Assembly (NCBI RefSeq): GCF_011174775.1
Contig: NZ_JAANHS010000021.1
Coordinates: 1 to 33,535, forward strand
Length of the DNA stretch: 33,535 bases
Direction: 5' to 3'
DNA from: Rhodobacter calidifons
GTDB taxonomy: Bacteria; Pseudomonadota; Alphaproteobacteria; Rhodobacterales; Rhodobacteraceae
The notes beneath the pieces were generated by a model. It was not told where the DNA came from, searched no databases, and worked only from the letters and a program-made list of their open reading frames with translations. The position numbers and the translations under genes are program-made. Below, in pieces: positions 29,492 to 33,535 of this stretch; positions within the stretch are counted from its first letter, which is position 1; the number at the start of each line of letters is the position of its first letter.

Positions 29492-32400
29492 ATGGCGACC
29501 CTCGTCCTCGGTGCCGTCGGTTCCGCCATCGGTGGGGCTTTCGGCGGCGCCATCCTCGGCTTTTCCGGGGCCGCCATCGGTGGCTTCATCGGGTCGACCA
29601 TCGGTTCGGTCGTCGACAGCTGGATCGTTTCGTCGCTGGCGCCCGCGCAGAAGATCGAGGGCCAGCGCCTCGACAGCTTGCGCATCACGTCGGCGACTGA
29701 GGGGGCGATCATCCCGCGCCTCTACGGGCGCATGCGCATCGGCGGCAACATCATCTGGGCCACGGATTTCCGCGAGGAGACGAAGACCACGACGCAGGGC
29801 GGCGGCAAGGGTGGTGGTGGCGGCAAGGTCAAGACGACCGAGTATCTCTACTATGCGTCCTTCGCGGTCGCCTTGTGCGAAGGCCCGATCACCGGCATCG
29901 GCCGCATCTGGGCCGACGGCAAGCCCCTCGACATGACCGGCATCACCTGGCGCTGGTATCGAGGCAATGAGACCCAGACGCCTGACCCGTTCATCGCGGC
30001 GAAGATGGGCGCAGCCAACACCCCCGCCTATCGCGGCACGGCCTATGTCGTCTTCGAGGAACTGCCGCTCTCGACCTACGGCAACCGCCTGCCGCAACTG
30101 AGCTTTGAGGTGTTCCGGCCGCTTGCCGACCCCGACACTGCCGAGGGGCTGGTGAAGGCCGTGACCATGATCCCGGCCTCGGGGGAGTTCACCTATGCCA
30201 CCGAAGCTGTGCGCAAGACCGTGGGCGCCACGACCACGGTGTTCGGCCAGACCACTGGCGGAACTTCCTCGGCCGAGAACCTGAACGCGCTGCCCGACGA
30301 GGCCGACATCGTCGTGGCGCTGGACCGCCTACAAGCCATGGCCCCGGCCGTCGAGAGTGTCAGTCTGGTCGTCGCCTGGTTCGGCAATGACCTGCGCGCG
30401 GGCAACTGCACGATCAAGCCGGGCGTCGAGGTCGCAACCAAGGTCACCAGCCCGAAGATCTGGACGGTCAATGGGGTGTCCCGCGTTGCGGCCCATCTCG
30501 TCAGCCGCGACGTCGAAGATCGGCCGGTCTATGGCGGAACGCCTGCCGACTTTGCGGTTGTGCAGGCGATCCGAGAGATGAAGGCGCGCGGGCTGCGCGT
30601 CACCTTCTATCCCTTCCTGCTGATGGACGTCCCGCCCGGGAACAGCCTGCCGAACCCCTATTCGAACAGTGCCGCGACGCCCGGTCAGCCGTCATTCCCC
30701 TGGCGCGGGCGTATCACCTGCTCCCCGGCGGCAGGCTATGCCGGGAGCGCAGACAAGACCGCTGCCGCGGCGACGCAGGTGTCCAACTTCTTCGGCGCCG
30801 CAAACCCGGCGCAGTTTGCGATCTCGGGCGACACCGTTACATGGACCGGTCCCTCGGGCGACTGGGGCCTGCGCCGCATGATCCTGCACTACGCCCACCT
30901 TTGTGCGGTGGCAGGTGGGGTTGATGCCTTCCTGATCGGTTCGGAGATGCGCGGGCTGACCACGATCCGGTCGAGCGCGAACACCTATCCGACCGTCACC
31001 GCCTTCAAGGCGCTGGCGGCCGACGTAAAGGCAATCCTCGGGCCGGGCACCAGTGTCGGTTACGCCTCTGACTGGTCGGAATACTCCGGTCACCAGCCCG
31101 GCGACGGCAGCGGCGACGTCCATTTCCACCTCGACCCGCTCTGGTCGGATGCCAACATCGATTTCATCGGCATCGACAACTACATGCCGCTCTCCGACTG
31201 GCGCGACGGCTTCGATCATGCCGATGCCCTCGAAGGCTGGCCCGCGATCCATGACCGGGGCTATCTGCAGGCGAACATCGCGGGCGGCGAGGGCTTCGAC
31301 TGGTTCTATGCCTCCGAGGCCGACCGGTCGGCGCAGATCCGGACGCCCATCGCGGATGGCAGCGCGGGCAAGCCCTGGGTGTTCCGCTACAAGGACCTGC
31401 GCGCCTGGTGGTCCGAGCCGCATTTCAACCGTCCGGGTGGGGTGGAGAGCGGCACGCCGACGGAGTGGGTGCCGCAGTCGAAACCCGTCTGGTTCACCGA
31501 ACTGGGCTGTCCGGCCATCGACCGGGGGACCAACCAGCCGAACGTCTTCTTCGACCCGAAGTCCTCGGAGAGCTTCACCCCGTATTTCTCGCGCGGCTGG
31601 CGCGACGACGCAATCCAGCGGGCCTATCTTGAGGCGACGTATCTCTGGTGGGGTCAGGGCACGAACAACCCGACGTCCGCGGTCTATGGCGGCCGGATGG
31701 TGCATGTTCCGGAATGCGCCGCCTGGACCTGGGACGCGCGACCCTATCCTTTCTTTCCGGAACTGACCGGGATCTGGACGGACGGGCCGAACTGGCGGCT
31801 CGGCCACTGGCTGACCGGGCGGCTCGGGGCTGTGTCACTGGCGGCCCTCGTGCGCCATCTCTGCCTGCGCGCCGGGCTGGCGGAGAGCCTCATCGACGTT
31901 TCCGGCCTCTGGGGCGCGGTCGAGGGCTATGTGATCGGCGCTCTCGAAAGCCCTCGCGCGTCGATTTCCACGCTGGCCCGACATTTCGGCTTCGATGCGA
32001 TCGAAACGGAGGGGGTGATCCGCTTTGTCATGCGCGGTCGGGCGTCCGTCACCACGCTGGCCATCGACGATCTGGTTGCCAGCCGCGAGGGCGAGGCCTT
32101 CGAACTGACCCGCGGCCAGGAGACCGAACTGCCCCAGGCGCTGAAGTGGCAGGTCGCGCGCACCGACGAGGACTATGACGCGGCCCTCGTCGAGGCACGC
32201 AGCATCACCGTCGACACCACCCGCATTGCGTCCGAGTCCTTCCCCACGGCGATCCCGCCGAGGGTGAGGCGGGTGCGCCACGGGTTCGAGCACCCGCCGA
32301 ACGAACGCCGCTGCCGCCGCACTGATGGAGGCGTGGATCGGCCGGGAAAGCGCCACCTTCCGCCTGCCGCCCTCGCGGCTGGCGCTCGACCCCGCCGACG

Positions 32401-33535
32401 TGATCCGGCTCGCGCATGACGGCCGCGAAGTGGAATTCCGCCTGGTCTCTGTCGCCGATGCCGAGGCGCGGGGCGTCGAGGCGGTGCGTCAGGACCGCGC
32501 CGCCTATGACCTGCCGCCCGGCGATTCCCGGCCCGCGAGCATTGCAAGCCCTGTCGTGTTCGGCACGCCGGAAGTGGTGATGCTGGACCGGCCGCAAATC
32601 AGCGAGGACCAGCCCGCCCATCGCCCCCTGATCGCCGCCCATGCCAGCCCCTGGCCGGGCCAGATCGCCGTCTTCCGCAGCGCCTCGACGGACGGGTTCA
32701 ACCTCCTGACGACCTTCGGGAGCCGTGCTCAGATCGGCACGCTGGCCTTCGATTTGTTTCCCGGGCCAACCTCCCGTTTCGATCTGGGCAACGCGCTGGT
32801 GGTCGATCTCCTGTCCGGAACGCTGGAAAGCGTGACCGACGTCGCGCTGTTCGGCGGGGCGAATGCATTGGCCGTGGAGACAGCGGCCGGGGTCTGGGAG
32901 ATCGTCCAGGCTGGCCAAGCCGAACTGATCGCACCGGGCCGCTATCGCCTGACACGCCTGTTGCGTGGCCAGCGCGGCACGGAACATGCGATGGGCAACC
33001 CGGCGCCAGCCGGGGCGCGGGTCGTGGTGCTGGATTCAACGCTGGCCTCACTCCCCATTGCCGAGGCCGATCTCGGACTGCCGTGGAACTGGCGTGTGGG
33101 CCCGGCCGCGCGTGCCTTCAGTGACGCGAGCTATGCCGCGCTGGGCTTCACCCCGTCCGGGCGCGGTCTTGTCCCCTTCGCGCCGGTCCATGTCGAACAA
33201 CCATGGCGCACCGCCCGCAGCCCGGGCGATCTGACCATCAGCTGGACACGGCGATCCCGCGCGCTGGTCGCCGATGCCTGGGAACAGGTCGAGGTGCCGC
33301 TGGCGGAGGGTGAGCAGGGACCCTGGCCCCAGTGGGGCCAGGCAAGCCCTGCGAACGAAAGCTACGACATCCAGATCCTCGACGGTGCAGCCATCAAGCG
33401 GACGCTGAAGAGCAGCACGACCTCCGTCCTCTATACCGCCGCGCAGCAGGCCGCCGACTGGGGTGCGCCGCTCGGGCCCGGCCAGACGCTGGCGCTCCGC
33501 ATCTACCAGCTCTCGAACCGCCTCGGCCGCGGCAC
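29492..33535 (+). pseudogene. Tail tip/host-specificity protein (GTA gp15-like), frameshifted and cut by window end
   Basis: The first frame runs 29492-32419. It has a Gly-rich hydrophobic N-terminus (GAVGSAIGGAFGGAILGF), LYGRMRIGGNIIWATDF, then a GTA TIM-barrel domain (DAFLIGSEMRGLT, SDANIDFIGIDNYMPLSDWRDG, KPVWFTELGCPAIDRGTNQPN) and a phage-tail domain. After about 32,310 this frame becomes junk and stops, while a frame shifted by one base continues as ALMEAWIGRESATFRLPPSRLALDPADV and stays open to the last base. A 39-bp insertion-like segment lies just upstream. The protein would sit at the tail tip and recognise the host surface. Broken in vivo or a sequencing error; the real 3' end lies outside the window. 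Confidence 0.85.
32254..32300. repeat. 39-bp insertion-like segment with inverted repeat
   Basis: CCCGCCGA occurs at 32254-32261 and again at 32293-32300, exactly 39 bases apart. Between them GGCGGGTGC (32268-32276) pairs with GCACCCGCC (32290-32298) around a 13-nt loop. Removing one repeat unit joins IPP directly to NERRCR in frame, a more family-like sequence. It looks like a small palindromic insertion or a duplication. Confidence 0.45.

Larger units (their letters stand above)
17755..33535. mobile_element. Prophage with GTA-like tail module, probably defective
   Basis: A repressor, HTH gene, recombination/replication genes, tail genes and a lysis cassette lie in phage order, with higher GC than the left part of the window. 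Tail gene order (tube, chaperone, tape measure, DUF2460, DUF2163, NlpC/P60, TIM-barrel tip) parallels the Rhodobacter GTA and related siphophages. No integrase, terminase, portal, protease or capsid gene is present. A chimeric helicase/tube frame and two frameshifted genes point to decay. The right end is beyond the window and the left end is only approximate. Confidence 0.85.

Overview
The window looks like an aerobic, light-using alphaproteobacterium of the Rhodobacterales (roseobacter) type. The reasons are an alphaproteobacterial initiator tRNA, a RegA response regulator of exactly the Rhodobacter length and motif pattern, a short LOV photoreceptor, a xanthorhodopsin-clade proton pump with a complete retinal operon, and a tail gene cluster with the gene order of the Rhodobacter gene transfer agent (GTA). 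No species is claimed.

Bases 1-17,700 are host DNA. They hold tRNA-fMet, a short LOV protein, a fasciclin-domain protein, a small-gene cluster (DUF2805/TIGR03643, PPOX-like flavoprotein, FolB-like protein, unknowns), an alternative oxidase followed by a SufS-type cysteine desulfurase, a NAD(P)-binding protein, a small membrane protein, RegA, a DUF4149 membrane protein and a broken DUF427 gene. Then comes the phototrophy core: a rhodopsin with its own terminator, followed by crtE-crtI-crtB-crtY-blh, in which every gene overlaps the next. This operon encodes the route from C5/C15 prenyl diphosphates through phytoene, lycopene and beta-carotene to retinal, the rhodopsin chromophore. A convergent four-gene operon encodes a UbiG-like methyltransferase, a membrane methyltransferase-like protein, a 63-aa protein and a DCC-family thiol oxidoreductase. 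LOV, RegA, alternative oxidase and rhodopsin together suggest a light/redox/respiration region, but that link is inferred from proximity.

Bases about 17,755 to the window end are a visibly more GC-rich prophage, probably defective. A divergent S24/XRE repressor faces an unknown early gene across an operator-like 10-bp tandem repeat. A second, phased array of GGGAT motifs follows, then a small HTH protein, an AAA ATPase (Sak4-like), a possible single-strand-binding protein and a DEAD/DEAH helicase. The helicase reading frame runs in frame into the C-terminal end of a tail tube protein, so terminase, portal, capsid and connector genes are absent at that junction. GTA-like tail genes follow: a chaperone with a -1 frameshift site, tape measure, DUF2460, DUF2163, NlpC/P60 and the large TIM-barrel tip protein. 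A lysis cassette (frameshifted holin, small membrane proteins, GH24 endolysin) sits inside the tail set. The tip protein gene is disrupted by a frameshift beside a 39-bp insertion-like repeat and runs off the window.

The most notable points are the helicase/tail-tube chimera, the antenna-competent xanthorhodopsin beside a pathway that stops at beta-carotene and retinal, the A-tract frameshift site, and the two phased operator-like arrays. All assignments are by reading; no database search was run.
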